The notes under the pieces: model-generated
Database searches by the model: none
Told to the model about the DNA's origin: nothing
What the model saw: the letters and a program-made list of their open reading frames with translations, nothing else
Source of the DNA: Diphasiastrum complanatum
Lineage: Eukaryota > Streptophyta > Lycopodiopsida > Lycopodiales > Lycopodiaceae
NCBI GenBank assembly: GCA_029204225.1
Contig: CM055099.1
Span: forward strand, 44,730,145-44,794,144
Direction: 5' to 3'
DNA: 64,000 nt
Part shown: piece by piece, positions 53,861-64,000 of the stretch
Position numbering within the stretch: position 1 is the stretch's first letter
How the letters are laid out: the number at the start of each line of letters is the position of its first letter
Program-made: the position numbers and the translations under genes

Positions 53861-56040
53861 TATTAAAAAAAAATGAAACGTTTCTAGTCTATTTGCAGTA
53901 TGTATATCTGATACTATTTCCAAGATACACCTGTTGAAATGTTCATGAAATGGAATGTATGTTGCAACATCGTGTAACATGCGTTTTGGCAGATGCATTA
54001 TGTGATGTGATAGTGTTTTTTCTAAATTACGTGATTGCCCAAGGTATATACGACCATTGCGCAAACATTTTACTTTGTAGATCCATATGCCTCTATGCGG
54101 TCGCGCTTTTGTGGCAAGCAGACACTCTGTAACATGAAAATCAGCATGTTAGTATTTGTTCATTGTGGATTTTTGCTTCCAAAACTTTTTAAACCAAATA
54201 ATTAAATTTGTTTTAATATTAACTTTAGTTTTTCTTGTAATTGTCATTCTTTGTGATTTATGTTTAGTTATTATGTAAACTAATACTATAAGAAATGTGT
54301 ACTTATGATATGTCGTCGAATTGTACCTAATTTTTTTAAATTTTGATCTCGTTATACGAAATTAATTTTTGGGGCATTTATTTCTATGATTATTAATTGC
54401 AATTCCTTATGTTTATTATATTGAAAATCGATTATTTAGCTACAAAACCGTTCAAATCAAATTTTTCCAAATCTAAGTTTGGTGAAATCATCACTTTAGC
54501 ATTTATAGCTATTTTGGGTAGTTGATGAAATGTGATTTCATTTATTTATGGTCGTAATTTTGAAATGTTTATTGTGTTTGTTTTGACATGTATATCCATG
54601 AGTTCTTTCTCATCAAATAGCTTGCTTGAATTCATATTGTTATAATAAATTGTATCGTTTCTATGTGTGCATATTATATTGTATTTGAATAAAAAAAGAG
54701 TCGGTATATCTGTTTCGAGTCTCTAATGAAATATTTGAGATTAAAATGAATGCTAATTTTCAATAGGAGAATTCGAAATATGACACAATCTGCAGAAATA
54801 TTCCTTTTTATGTCTACAGATTGCAGGCAAATGTGCTAAATCATCAATTGATAAAAGAATGTAATTTTAAAATGGTTGATCATGTAGTATATTTTTTACT
54901 TGATTTATTTGAAAATATCATAAACTATAATAATTTGTACCATTGTTAATAATAATGTTTGCCTTCTTTACTAATTTGTACCGAACGTCAACTGGCGCTA
55001 AATTCGTGATATATAATGTATCTATTGGAATAGCAAATAAATTATGTACTGTAAAAGCCTTTCTGCTAAGCCTACAAGCTGCTATTGTTGCAGCGAGTAA
55101 AATTGACAAGTTCTTCTTTTCATACATAACACTATGTATTTTATTAAGCAAGTTTTTCCACTGCCAGACATTCTAGACAGTATGTATATATCGGGTTTAT
55201 TTTTTAAATATACATATTGTTGATTACTATTTAATATACAATTTTCCATACCCTCGAATTCGTGCATAAGATTCAATAATTGTTTCATTTCTTTGGATAA
55301 GTTCGAGATCAATTTTATCCTGTCCAAAATCGAGAATGTTGTCCAAAACATGTGGGAATCTTTGTTCTCGGCATCGATTTTTGGTACATAATAATTAAGT
55401 GTAGGTGGTATAACATGATAATCAAGAAGAATAATGTACTACTACTCATTTTTAACTAGTTCACAAATCGGATTGTCTCATCGTAATAGCCATGTCCAAA
55501 AGGGAATAAAAATGAAAATATATAATTTTCTAATGTCAGGAAAATCCTCATTTTCAATAAGCCCATATATTTTATGAGCTTTTTCGATAGGGTCTATTCT
55601 TCTGGATATTTCATTAGATTGTTTTCGCAATTTCGTATTCGAGTACGTATAGATACTATGTTCTTCATTTTTGTTCATATTTGAAACTGGTATAATATCG
55701 TCTAAAAATATATATGCATGATCAACTTCCATATTTTCAAATTAATCTCTATTTGTAGTAATGATTTCAGAAATAGAGTTTAAGGATATGAATGATAGAG
55801 ATCAATTTTCAGTTTCATATATACTTTAAATTTTGTGACACATGTCACCATCTCAGTAGAACTTGAGTTGGAGCCCTTTTGGCTTTTCAAAATCAATATT
55901 AAAAATATGTACAAGGTAGTAATAAACATTTGTCCATGAAATTGAAAATCAATCAAGCTAAATTTTGCTCATTTTTCACACTCCTAAAAAATTAGCTTGA
56001 TGTGATACTAGATCAATAAAAAAAAACAAGAGGCTAATCC
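53861..56040. other. AT-rich island
   Basis: About 2.2 kb is distinctly richer in A and T than its neighbours and lacks retrotransposon words. It holds the helicase remnant at 54918-55351 and a further unidentified minus-strand frame at 55478-55732 (starts MEVDHAYIFLDDIIPVSNMN). No terminal repeats were found. Confidence 0.5.
54918..55351 (-). pseudogene. PIF1-like helicase remnant
   Basis: Two overlapping minus-strand frames share one helicase. The first reads LNSNQQYVYLK and RMSGSGKTCLIK, a Walker A motif after a Q-motif-like start. Near 55150 the reading passes to the second frame, which gives NLSILLAATIAACRLSRKAF, TVHNLFAIPID and KLVKKANIII. These match the motif-Ia region of PIF1 helicases (usually xAxxSGIAAxLLxxGxTxHSxFxIP) and the start of motif II. 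The Asp-Glu of motif II is gone. PIF1-type helicases occur as host genes, in Helitron transposons and in large DNA viruses; no neighbouring domain settles which this was. Confidence 0.55.
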
Positions 56041-57234
56041 TAGCTTCTTAAGTGGATCCTTGGCATGGATATGTTGTGAAAACCAGCCAATGGACTTGTG
56101 GTAGCAACAAATTCACCTTAGTCATGAGAGGATTACTTTGGTGGAAATCCTTTGCCAATTTCCTTGATGAGCATTCCACCATCTTTGCACCTTTTCCTTT
56201 GGTTCCTTCCATTCTTGAAGAAGATCTTTGACTTGAAAGCTCCTCTTCCTTGAGAATAGCTACACCATAATGAAAGAAATCCGAGGCCTCCATGCCTCAA
56301 AGTAGATACATGTGTTGATTACAAGAATTCTGCATACTAGCTTGACTAGTCCACAAACTATGAATATTTTGCACAATAGTTCTAATCTTGTAATCAATAG
56401 CGATCTTGAATTTATTGAGGCTACTTACTTGCTAATGGATATAAGTGTCCTTTGTGGATGATTCACTTATTTTCATGAGAAGTGTCCAAATTGCCTCACA
56501 AAATTAAGAAAACACAATTTATGAATGAGAAACTCATTCTTGCTCTTACAAGATCCAAGAGCATACATTGATGACATAACCACTTGATTTCCAATTGATT
56601 TAGAACCAATTATAATCCATTAAGCACATAGGATATGTCCTTACAAGAGACATCATACAAAGCTAGTATTGCCTCATTCCAACTTTGAGATGCAAAAATT
56701 TTATCAAAGCAAAATGGTTTATCAAATGATTGAAGGGAAGAAAAAGTGAATGTGTTGGAGTGGATACCACCTAAAATTTGCTCCTATTTCCCATGAAGTG
56801 TGAGCCACATAGACTCGGCCTTGCCTCTTGAAAATCTCCTTGGAACCATGAGTTGAGAAGTCTCCTCCTCAAGCTTTGGCCACTCTCCATCATACCTTTG
56901 GATTGTTGGTAGATATGAAGATACATACAATTGAAGCCATCAATGAAGGAGACACATATCAAACCACCATCTTTGCTTCTACTTGATGAAACATGATCAT
57001 CAAATGAACAAGATGAAAAATTTGATCAGAAGCAATAGGACACCTTTGAAATGGCTCTCCAACTGCTTATGCCAAAGCACAATCTTCACGAGCCTTACCA
57101 TCATGGAACATAGATTGAGGCAATCCAATTGTCTTCTCCTCCTTGAGCATGGAAAGCATGTATTTTTTATTGAGATGATCCAAACTCTCCTCGGGTTTAC
57201 TTCCATGAAAGTTAGTTCTTCACAAGAAGCCAAT
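56041..57234 (-). pseudogene. Decayed Copia fragment
   Basis: Minus-strand words include EKTIGLPQSMFHDGKAREDC, HLVHLMIMFHQVEAKMVV and FIDGFNCMYLHIYQ, in the order expected for the end of the pre-integrase region and the start of integrase (normally HSDxxGP, then FIDDFSR). Nearly every key residue has changed. The part left of 56760 has no clear match. Confidence 0.4.
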
Positions 57235-57576
57235 CTAAAGAGCTTTGCACTGATGGGGCAAGGGAGATAGAAGAACGCAAACGGAGAAGAGAGCACGAAT
57301 ATTGCGGAATAGCTCTCCCATTACAATCAGCTGGTAGATGGAAATACAGTCTAATAGAAAGCTTATGCTAGATATAATCACAGCTTTAAGTGTTCTAATT
57401 GCCCAACAAGATCTTAAAAAATAATTCATACTCACAAAAACAAGAGTACAGTCCACCGAAGATATTAGAAATAAATTGTGTGGGGTATTACTGAAAAATG
57501 GATTCAATGTGAAGTTTGGTCCTAAAATAGATTGAAGGACAAGTATAATATTGTACTCATCACACATAGCTTGAAA

Positions 57577-59460
57577 CCGCTCCTTTGATTCTAAAGCTTC
57601 ACTAACATTTGAAGGCTCTTCAGATGTGATGAAGGCATAAGAAGAAGTACTTCCCTCGGCTTGCTTACCCTTGTCCTTGTATGTGAGCCTTAATGGCTCC
57701 ATCCTTGACCTTGTGGATCTTCTTGGTGTGCTTTGTGTTCTTGGTTCTAGCTCCTCCTCATGATCAAGCTCCTCCTTGATTTGGGATACCTCCTTCCAAT
57801 AGAGTGATTGAATGAATCATCTTCAAGCTTATGCATTCTAGTCTCATCAAAAATGATATCTCTAGAAATGACAACCTTTTGAGAAGAGGGAATGTAGATT
57901 TTGTAACCTTTTCTTGCATTGCCATAACCTACCATGATCCCCTTCATGGATGATGGATCCTCCTTGGTTCTTTCGTCCAAAGGGACATGTACATAGCAAA
58001 TGCATCCAAACACCTTCAAGCTTTTGAGATTAGACTTTTCTCCATACAATAACTCATAGGATGTTTTACCATTTATAGAGCTACATGGAACTCTATTACA
58101 TAAGAAGTTACCACATGTGAGAGCTTCTCTCCAAAAAGACTTAGGTAGGCATGCATCTAACCTTAGAGCTTTAGAACACTCACATAGTGTCCTATTTCTC
58201 CTCTCGGTCACCCCATTTTGTTGAGGAGTGTATGGGCAAGATAACTCCTTCTTGATCCCTTCTTGATCACAAAAGTCTTTAAATTCATTGGAGAAATATT
58301 CTCCTCCATTATCACTTCTAAAGAACCTTATCTTGTGATTATGATGCTTTTCAACAAAAGTCTTGAACTTTACAAAACTCTCAAAAACATGTGCTTTAGA
58401 GGAAAGTAGATATACTCATCCATATCTTGAGTACTCATCTATAAAGGTGACAAACATTGTAGCTCCACCATTGCTCTTTGTGCTAGCACAATGAACATCC
58501 GAGTGGATCAACTCAAGAGGATGACTTGTCTTTGTGATTGAGCTTGAAAAAGGTAACTTCTGTGCCTTAGCCAAGGCACAAGCTTCACATACCCTTTCCT
58601 CCTTTTCCAAAGATCTTGGAAGGCCGAGAGCAAGCTCCTCCTTGCACATAGCTTCCATGGACTTGGTGTTGATGTGACCAAACCTCTTGTGCCACAAGTC
58701 AAATGTGGTCATCTTGGTCTCCTCGGCTACCATCACAACTTAGTTAGGATTTACAAAAGAATCAAGCTTAAATAACCTCCCAAACCTTGTTCCCCTTGCT
58801 ATGATCATCCCACTTTTCTTGATATTGCATACATTAGTAGAAAACTCCACAATGAAACCATGATCTAAAAGTTGGCCAACACTAAGCAAATTCTTAGTGA
58901 TGCTAAGAATGAAGAGAACACCATCTATCTTAGTCTTCTTGGAGGATCCTAAGCATAAGAGAATGGATCCCACATCTTCAACTTTACATTCATGATCATT
59001 TGTTGTAAAAATGGACTTTGTAGGTCCTACATAAGGTGTGAGTTGAGAAAAATACTCCCTTTTACCCGACATGTGGGAGCTAGCCCCACTATCTATCCAC
59101 CAAGGATCTTCACCTTTGACATTTGATGATGAAAAGGTTGACATCATGAGTGAGTCCTCATGATAGCTCTCTTCCTCCTCTTGTCCAATGTTGGCTTGGC
59201 TTTGATCTTGCTTCCTCTTGAAGCATTCCTCAAAACAAATTAATATCCACTTTCACTCCTCCATTGGAAGCATTGAAGAACTTGGTTCTTGAGGGAAAGT
59301 AACCTTGAGGTATTCTTGGACTCATAGATCTTTTGAAAAGTCTCCCAAGCCTCTTGGGCTGAGGTACATGCTCCTACTTCTTTGAGCAAATCATTTGCAA
59401 CATTCATTTTAATTTTAGATCCTAGAATTTCTCTAGCCTATCCAAACACATTTTTGCCTC
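57577..59460 (-). pseudogene. Copia C8: gag end to integrase
   Basis: A minus-strand remnant. The gag part (about 59460-59280) gives ACTSAQEAWETFQKIYESKN. Protease (59147-58740) reads WWIDSGASSHMSGKREYF, with the catalytic Asp kept, and KNLLSVGQLLDHGFIVEF. Integrase (58736-57747) has FDLWHKRFGHINTKSMEAMC, LELIHSDVHC (Asp), FVTFIDEYSRYG followed by a TGA at about 58416, FRSDNGGEYFSNEF (Asp) and NGVTERRNRTLCE (Glu). Its C-terminus includes LKVFGCICYVHVPLDERTKE. RT begins (57702) but homology is lost near 57530. Most of this remnant is readable, and its integrase triad is intact. Confidence 0.85.
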
Positions 59461-59611
59461 ATTTCAAAGATGCTATTACAATGTAATATGAGGAATGAAC
59501 TTATTGAAAAGCATCCTATGTGATTTGGCATGTGTGGCATCTATTTACATGGCCATCTTGCCAATTACAATGCATGTGACCAAAATTGGCCAAGCTAGAA
59601 TTGTGAAATTT
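59461..59611. other. Junction between C8 and the C9 LTR
   Basis: No gene; AT-rich sequence with words such as CCATCTTGCCAATTAC that suggest decayed LTR. Confidence 0.3.
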
Positions 59612-60002
59612 TAATAGACTGTCACGACACTTAGAGTATTTTTGCAGACTGTCGCAAAAGTAATGTATCTCTGCAAATTTTTTCTAAATGCTAATTTCAT
59701 GGAAGTCCTTGAAGATGGCCCAGTCTTCAATGACTTCAAATTATTGAACTTAACATCTGAACTTGAAATGATGATAGGATTGGTTACCCTTTGTTGGAGA
59801 TCAACCGGAAGCCCATTGTAGACGTTCTTCAAATAAATTGTCTATCTAAGTTTGTGATTTCTGTAGGTATCAGATGAGCAAACTTAGAACCAAAGTTTGT
59901 TTCACCTGACCCTAGATCAATGATCAATAAACGTGCAGGAAGAATCATGAAATAGAAATTAATCATTCACCAAGGAGACAACTGTGGGCTTAATTTCCAA
60001 CA
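59612..60002 (-). repeat. C9 3' LTR, truncated
   Basis: The first about 220 bp match the last part of the LTR copies at 28006 and 42094 (for example GGAAGTCCTTGAAGATGGCC). The right end TTTCCAACA is followed by GTCCCCCTTA (60003-60012), on the minus strand the purine tract TAAGGGGGAC. This fixes the family's orientation as minus and its start as TGTTGGAAA. Confidence 0.85.
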
Positions 60003-60047
60003 GTCCCCCTTAAGGTCACGGTTGGTGCCTTGGTATCTTCGTCATGT

Positions 60048-60420
60048 TCAGCATGTTGAGGACTTCTGATGCTTGATCTTGGGAAGAACTTTGGTGAAAA
60101 TGTCTACGACCATTTTTGTTGTGGAGCAGTATTGAAGGATCACTTGAACTTTCTCCCGAATGAAATGATACTGGATTTTTATGTGCTTGGATTTGCCATG
60201 AAATCTAGGATTCAGTGACAGTGAAATACAGCTCAAGTTGTCACACAGAATGGTGGTAGAATTGAACTGAGTGTGATGTAAGCCGCCGTGAAGTAACAAC
60301 CTGATCCATACAGTTTCTTTTGAAGCTTGACATGTTGTGCTCCGTTGGCATTGTATTTGATCTTAAAGATCCATTTGCAATCAATGATATTGCAGCCAAT
60401 GGGAGCTTCGACTAATGACC
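60048..60420 (-). pseudogene. C9 RT stub joined to RNase H end
   Basis: The right part reads PIGCNIIDCKWIFKIKYNAN, an RT start, and then jumps near 60330 into the end of RNase H (STTILCDNLSCISLSLNPRF, HGKSKHIKIQYHFIREK). About 1 kb of RT and RNase H, including the YVDD box, is missing. The frame ends at 60048. Confidence 0.75.
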
Positions 60421-60708
60421 ATGTCTAATTCTTGATCAGAGAGGAATACTCTTTGTCCATAGCTTCTCTCCAGAGATCAGAGTCTGGTTGGTTGAGTGCC
60501 TCTTCGACTGTCGTCGGTTCCTATATCAAGAGACATGCAGACTCTGGAGGATACCTTGTGGGCTGTGTGCGCACTCGGCATGATCTTCTGGGAGGATTCG
60601 ACTGATGAACCACTCCTGGGACTTGTTGTTGGGTAGCAGCAATATCTTCGTCTGATTCGTTGTCTCGAAGTGGGTCGACAATAGACATGTCTGATCCAGA
60701 AGCTCAGA

Positions 60709-61760
60709 CTATCGTGTCAACGATAGTGATGAGGGTTCTTCTTGAGCAACATCCTCGCCTTTGAGGTCGACGAACTGATCCTCGATGAAGACTGTATCCC
60801 AGCTATACGAGATTTGCTGGATATCAGGATCATACAGCTTATAAGTATTATCAGATGAAGTATATCCAATCAGGATGGCCTTGAGACCTTGGAAGTCCAA
60901 TTTCTTCCTCGTGTCTTTTGGGATCTGCGCATAGGCAATGCACCCAAACACTCTTAGGTTCTTCAAAGAAGGCTTAGAGCTTGTTCACACCTCATGGGGT
61001 GTCTTGCCTGAGAGGGCCTTGGTCGAACATCTGTTCTGGATGTAAGCTGCAGTGGAGACAGCTTCAGTCCAGAATCTCTTGGGCAACGATGCATGCGATG
61101 GCATACATTTGGCAGATTCAACCAGGGTACGGTTCTTCCTCTCGGCTAAGCCATTAGACTGAGGACTGTAAGGAGTGATGAATTGCTGCTCAATGCCTTG
61201 GCTTTGGCAGTACTCCTTAAACTCGATAGAGATATACTCTCCACCGTTGTTTGACCTGAGGGCCTTGATTGTCCTCCCAGTCTCCTTCTTTGCACACTCC
61301 TTGAAGATTCTGAAGCAGTTGAAGGCTTCGAATTTCTTCTTTATAAAATACACCATAGTCCTTCTAGAAAATTCATCAATAAAGGTTATAAAATACTTGG
61401 CATTCTTCAGCGAAGAATTTTTCATCGAGCCACAAATATCTGAATGTACAACATCTAGCAATATGTTGATGGCTTGATTTAAATGGTATTCTAGTCTGTT
61501 TACCAACTAGACAGTCTTGACAGATAGGTAACTCGACTTTTTCTCAAGGATAGTCGAGATCAAGAACAATAGATTGTCTAGACATTCATTGTACAGTAGC
61601 ATGATTTAAATGACCAAGTCTATAATGCCAAAGTACACCTTTATTTGAATGAATAGAAGTACTGAGAGCTTGACTAGAGGCAGAAAAACTATGACTTAAT
61701 TTGTACAAGTATCCATGCCTCTTTCCGAGTGCTAGGATCTTGCTTGTCCTATCAACACTT
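60709..61760 (-). pseudogene. C9 integrase
   Basis: The pre-integrase part (61760-61510) reads LWHYRLGHLNHATV and CQDCLVGKQTRIPF, with stops. The 173-codon frame 61506-60985 has DVVHSDICGSMKNSSL (Asp), ITFIDEFSRRTMVYFI, KALRSNNGGEYISIEF and SNGLAERKNRTLVE (Glu). In the second motif Asn stands where the catalytic Asp belongs. The frame then closes by a short break, and the next frame (60966-60709) continues with LRVFGCIAYAQIPKDTRKKL. Confidence 0.85.
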
Positions 61761-61764
61761 TACA

Positions 61765-62130
61765 CTAATCACATTCGAATTCTACTCTGTGTCCTAGATC
61801 TGTGATTATGCTTACAGAGAGCAGATTCGTAGATAAATTTCGTACATAAAGGACTCTAGAGAGTAGCTTAGACTGATCATTAGCAAAGCTTAATCTTACA
61901 GTGCCTTCACCTTTAATAGCTTGTGTGCTATTGTCACCAAGGTGGACATATTTCTGGGTACTGTAAGGTGTATAGGACTCGAAACAGCCAATAAGGCTAG
62001 TCATATGCTGAGTGGCTCCGGAATCCAGGAACCAAGAACTGTCGCCAGATGCTTCTTGATGGTTGGTCATGAAGGCATCATGATCCGCTTCTTGAATAGG
62101 CTGTGGAGCTTCTGCAGCTGCATTTGCCAC
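61765..62130 (-). pseudogene. C9 protease
   Basis: The frame reads SSWFLDSGATQHMTSLIGCF, with the catalytic Asp kept, then VHLGDNSTQAIKGEGTVRLS and LYVRNLSTNLLSVSIITDLG. It ends at 61765 just before the pre-integrase part. Confidence 0.85.
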
Positions 62131-62139
62131 TTGATTTGA

Positions 62140-62605
62140 CTACCCCTTGCTGTTGTTCTTCGCTTGAAGTATCCATCAGTCTTGTATTTTGTGGTTGTTT
62201 CGCTTGCAGTACCTGCAGAACAGCTTCTTCTCTATCTGCGGATTCGACTGTGCCTTGTGCTGAGCTGGTTTCTGGTCTGGCTTTGATTGCTTTGGGGCTT
62301 TCTTCTTCTTCTTCTTTTTCATGATCTTGTTGGTTTACAAGGCATGAGAATCAGCTGAGGAACTTGAGGCTTCATTCCTCCACGTGTCTTCCTGCAACAA
62401 CCAATAATGACTCTCGAAAGAGTCAACTCTGGATGAGTCGTGATGATCATCACCCAGCTGTCGTAAGAGCTTAGCAAGCTTGTAAGCAGTTGCATCACTG
62501 CATCTTGATCGTCTATGACAGATCCAACAGCAGCCATTTGCCTTAGCAGGTTCTTGAATTGATTAATGTGATTCTGTAGAGAATCACCATTCGTCATCTT
62601 GAGGG
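62140..62605 (-). pseudogene. C9 gag, C-terminal half
   Basis: The frame from 62597 reads MTNGDSLQNHINQFKNLLRQ, AAVGSVIDDQDAVMQLLTSL and SYDSWVMIITTHPELTLSRV, almost the same as C3 gag in the shared part. Further on, a zinc knuckle reads CRYCKRNNHKIQD followed by a stop in place of the last Cys (about 62185-62225). The N-terminal half of gag is missing at about 62605. Confidence 0.8.
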
Positions 62606-64000
62606 ATCTTGTTTAGAAATCAGAGAGTGATTCATCTCAAGTCCCAAAGAGAGTGGGATAGCTAGTAGTGATCATATCTTGTACAATCTATCTTGTTTCA
62701 TTGAATCTATCTCCCTATCATTGAAGATGACATCCATAAGTGCTTATACAAATAATATGAAAAATAAATAAAAAAACAACTACTGCAAAAAAACATCTTG
62801 AATTAATATGACAACCATCATCCTCAACTCAACAATAATGAAAAAAAAAAACTTACAAGATTTCTTGTCAACTATATATGCCAATTTTAAAAAAATGTTT
62901 TTTGATCAACTTTGATGATAAATATGGTGCTCAACATTATTGGTTAAAAGAACAAAGCCTTGATGATATATCAAATATTTAATTGGAAAAAAAAATCGGT
63001 GAAAATTCTTTAGAATGCACATTGTCAAAAAAAATGTTTTAATTGCTCCTTATATAATCTTTTAAACAATTTTGTCTCTTAACACTAGAGTTGTTGGGAT
63101 GATTTTGGGTCCTTTTGAAGAAAAAATATTGACCAGTTACATTTCATAGTTAACAAAGTATTATGGGTGCATAATTTTTTATGTTATACTACAATGTAAA
63201 ATCTGCCACTTAAAATTTTGATTTTTGAAAACTTTGAACGTCCATTTATTTTGTAAAATATTCCTCAACTTAGATGATTTTTGTTGCAAACTAGCACCAT
63301 ATTTTTTTTATCATTCAACCTCTTCAAAAGTAGGACATGTTATGAGGTATCAAACTAGAGCATGCTATCGTGAAAAAGAATCTATAAGGTGAACTTTTTT
63401 TTTTTTCTAGATCCCTATATTTTTTTATTTGATATTTTGTTTGACCAAATAGTGATTGACCCAAAACTAAAAAACCTTTAACAATTACTTTTCAGTGCAG
63501 ATTATGTATACTTGAGCAATATCATTAAAATTTCTCTTAAAGCTGGAAGAGAAATTGTATTTAAAAAATGATACGTGTCTTAAAAGATGATAATGTCCTA
63601 GGGGGAAAAAAAATCCTACAATCTATAGCTCTAGTGTTAAGAAAACTAAATATTGCTTTTACATATTGTTCAATCTCAAATCATGGTAGCTTTACATTGT
63701 TGAAAATACACAATACTAGCTTGATGTATTTTGTCTTCTACCATGATGAGGTGGCTTTGACACGTGGATAGATGCTAACACATTGTGTATTTAATATATA
63801 TTCCTCATTCGAGGTCTTGAGGCATTATTTCATATGAGTACAAATGACTATTTTCCGTTGGAGAGAAAGTAGGGCCAAAAATAGCTATTTTTGCCTAGTA
63901 AAGGGATCGGTCCCACATGAAGGTCAAAGTTAGAGCTGATTGGCCACATTAGGTTATTGATTTTAGATTTAAGTCTAAAATGTTTGGGGCTAACCCTAAA
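62606..64000. other. AT-rich sequence without recognisable gene
   Basis: Runs of A and T are frequent. The 67-codon frame at 63568-63771 has no recognisable content. The last 150 bp share the words AGGGCCAAAAAT and CCACATG with 46470-46520 and may belong to a decayed LTR. The closing GCTAACCCTAAA holds at most one telomere-like unit. Confidence 0.45.

Noticed and set aside
63989-64000. Telomere-like CCCTAAA at the right edge
   Set aside because: At most one unit is present. A similar TTAGGGTT at about 31430 lies inside an LTR.

Overview
The window looks like nuclear DNA of a large, repeat-rich land-plant genome. Three host genes or gene pieces can be recognised: an intronless 742-codon PLS-class pentatricopeptide-repeat (PPR) protein, a KCTD-like BTB/POZ protein, and three exons of a plant gastric-type (LIP1-like) lipase. 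The PPR protein carries many near-identical MYAKCG repeats and an E-type tail. That style, with the high transposon load, suggests a fern or other seed-free vascular plant; this is inference, not proof.

Most of the rest is LTR-retrotransposon wreckage, much of it nested. 0-8 kb: a decayed PIF/Harbinger transposase, then a complete-length Copia element (C1, minus strand, 1924-7926) with matched LTRs, a 5-bp target duplication, primer site, polypurine tract and disrupted gag-pol. 8-15 kb: mostly unassigned DNA with tandem repeats, an LTR-like block, microsatellites and the BTB gene. 15-24.6 kb: truncated Copia elements C2 (-), C3 (+) and C4 (-), then a Gypsy LTR with integrase and chromodomain remnants (-). 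24.6-33 kb: Copia C5 (+), a large LTR fragment, a Gypsy protease fragment (-), a rearranged Gypsy LTR, and Copia C6 (+).

33.5-34.8 kb holds the lipase exons (-), cut off by Gypsy element G1 (+, about 34.8-41.2 kb). G1 carries, between pol and its 3' LTR, an extra sense-strand reading frame of about 950 codons. A second, truncated copy of the same arrangement (G2) lies at 43.2-46.2 kb. This third gene, and the roughly 800-bp motif-rich linker before it, is the most unusual feature of the window.

46.7-50.5 kb: Copia C7 (-) and a solo 5' end, C10 (+), whose LTR has six TTGCATG motifs spaced 20-21 bp apart. 51.1-53.3 kb: the PPR gene. 53.9-56.0 kb: an AT-rich island with a decayed PIF1-like helicase. 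56-62.6 kb: Copia remnants including C8 and C9 (-). 62.6-64 kb: AT-rich DNA with no recognisable gene.

Only the PPR and BTB genes look intact. All the retroelement genes carry stops, frameshifts, deletions or catalytic-residue changes, so none looks autonomous as sequenced.
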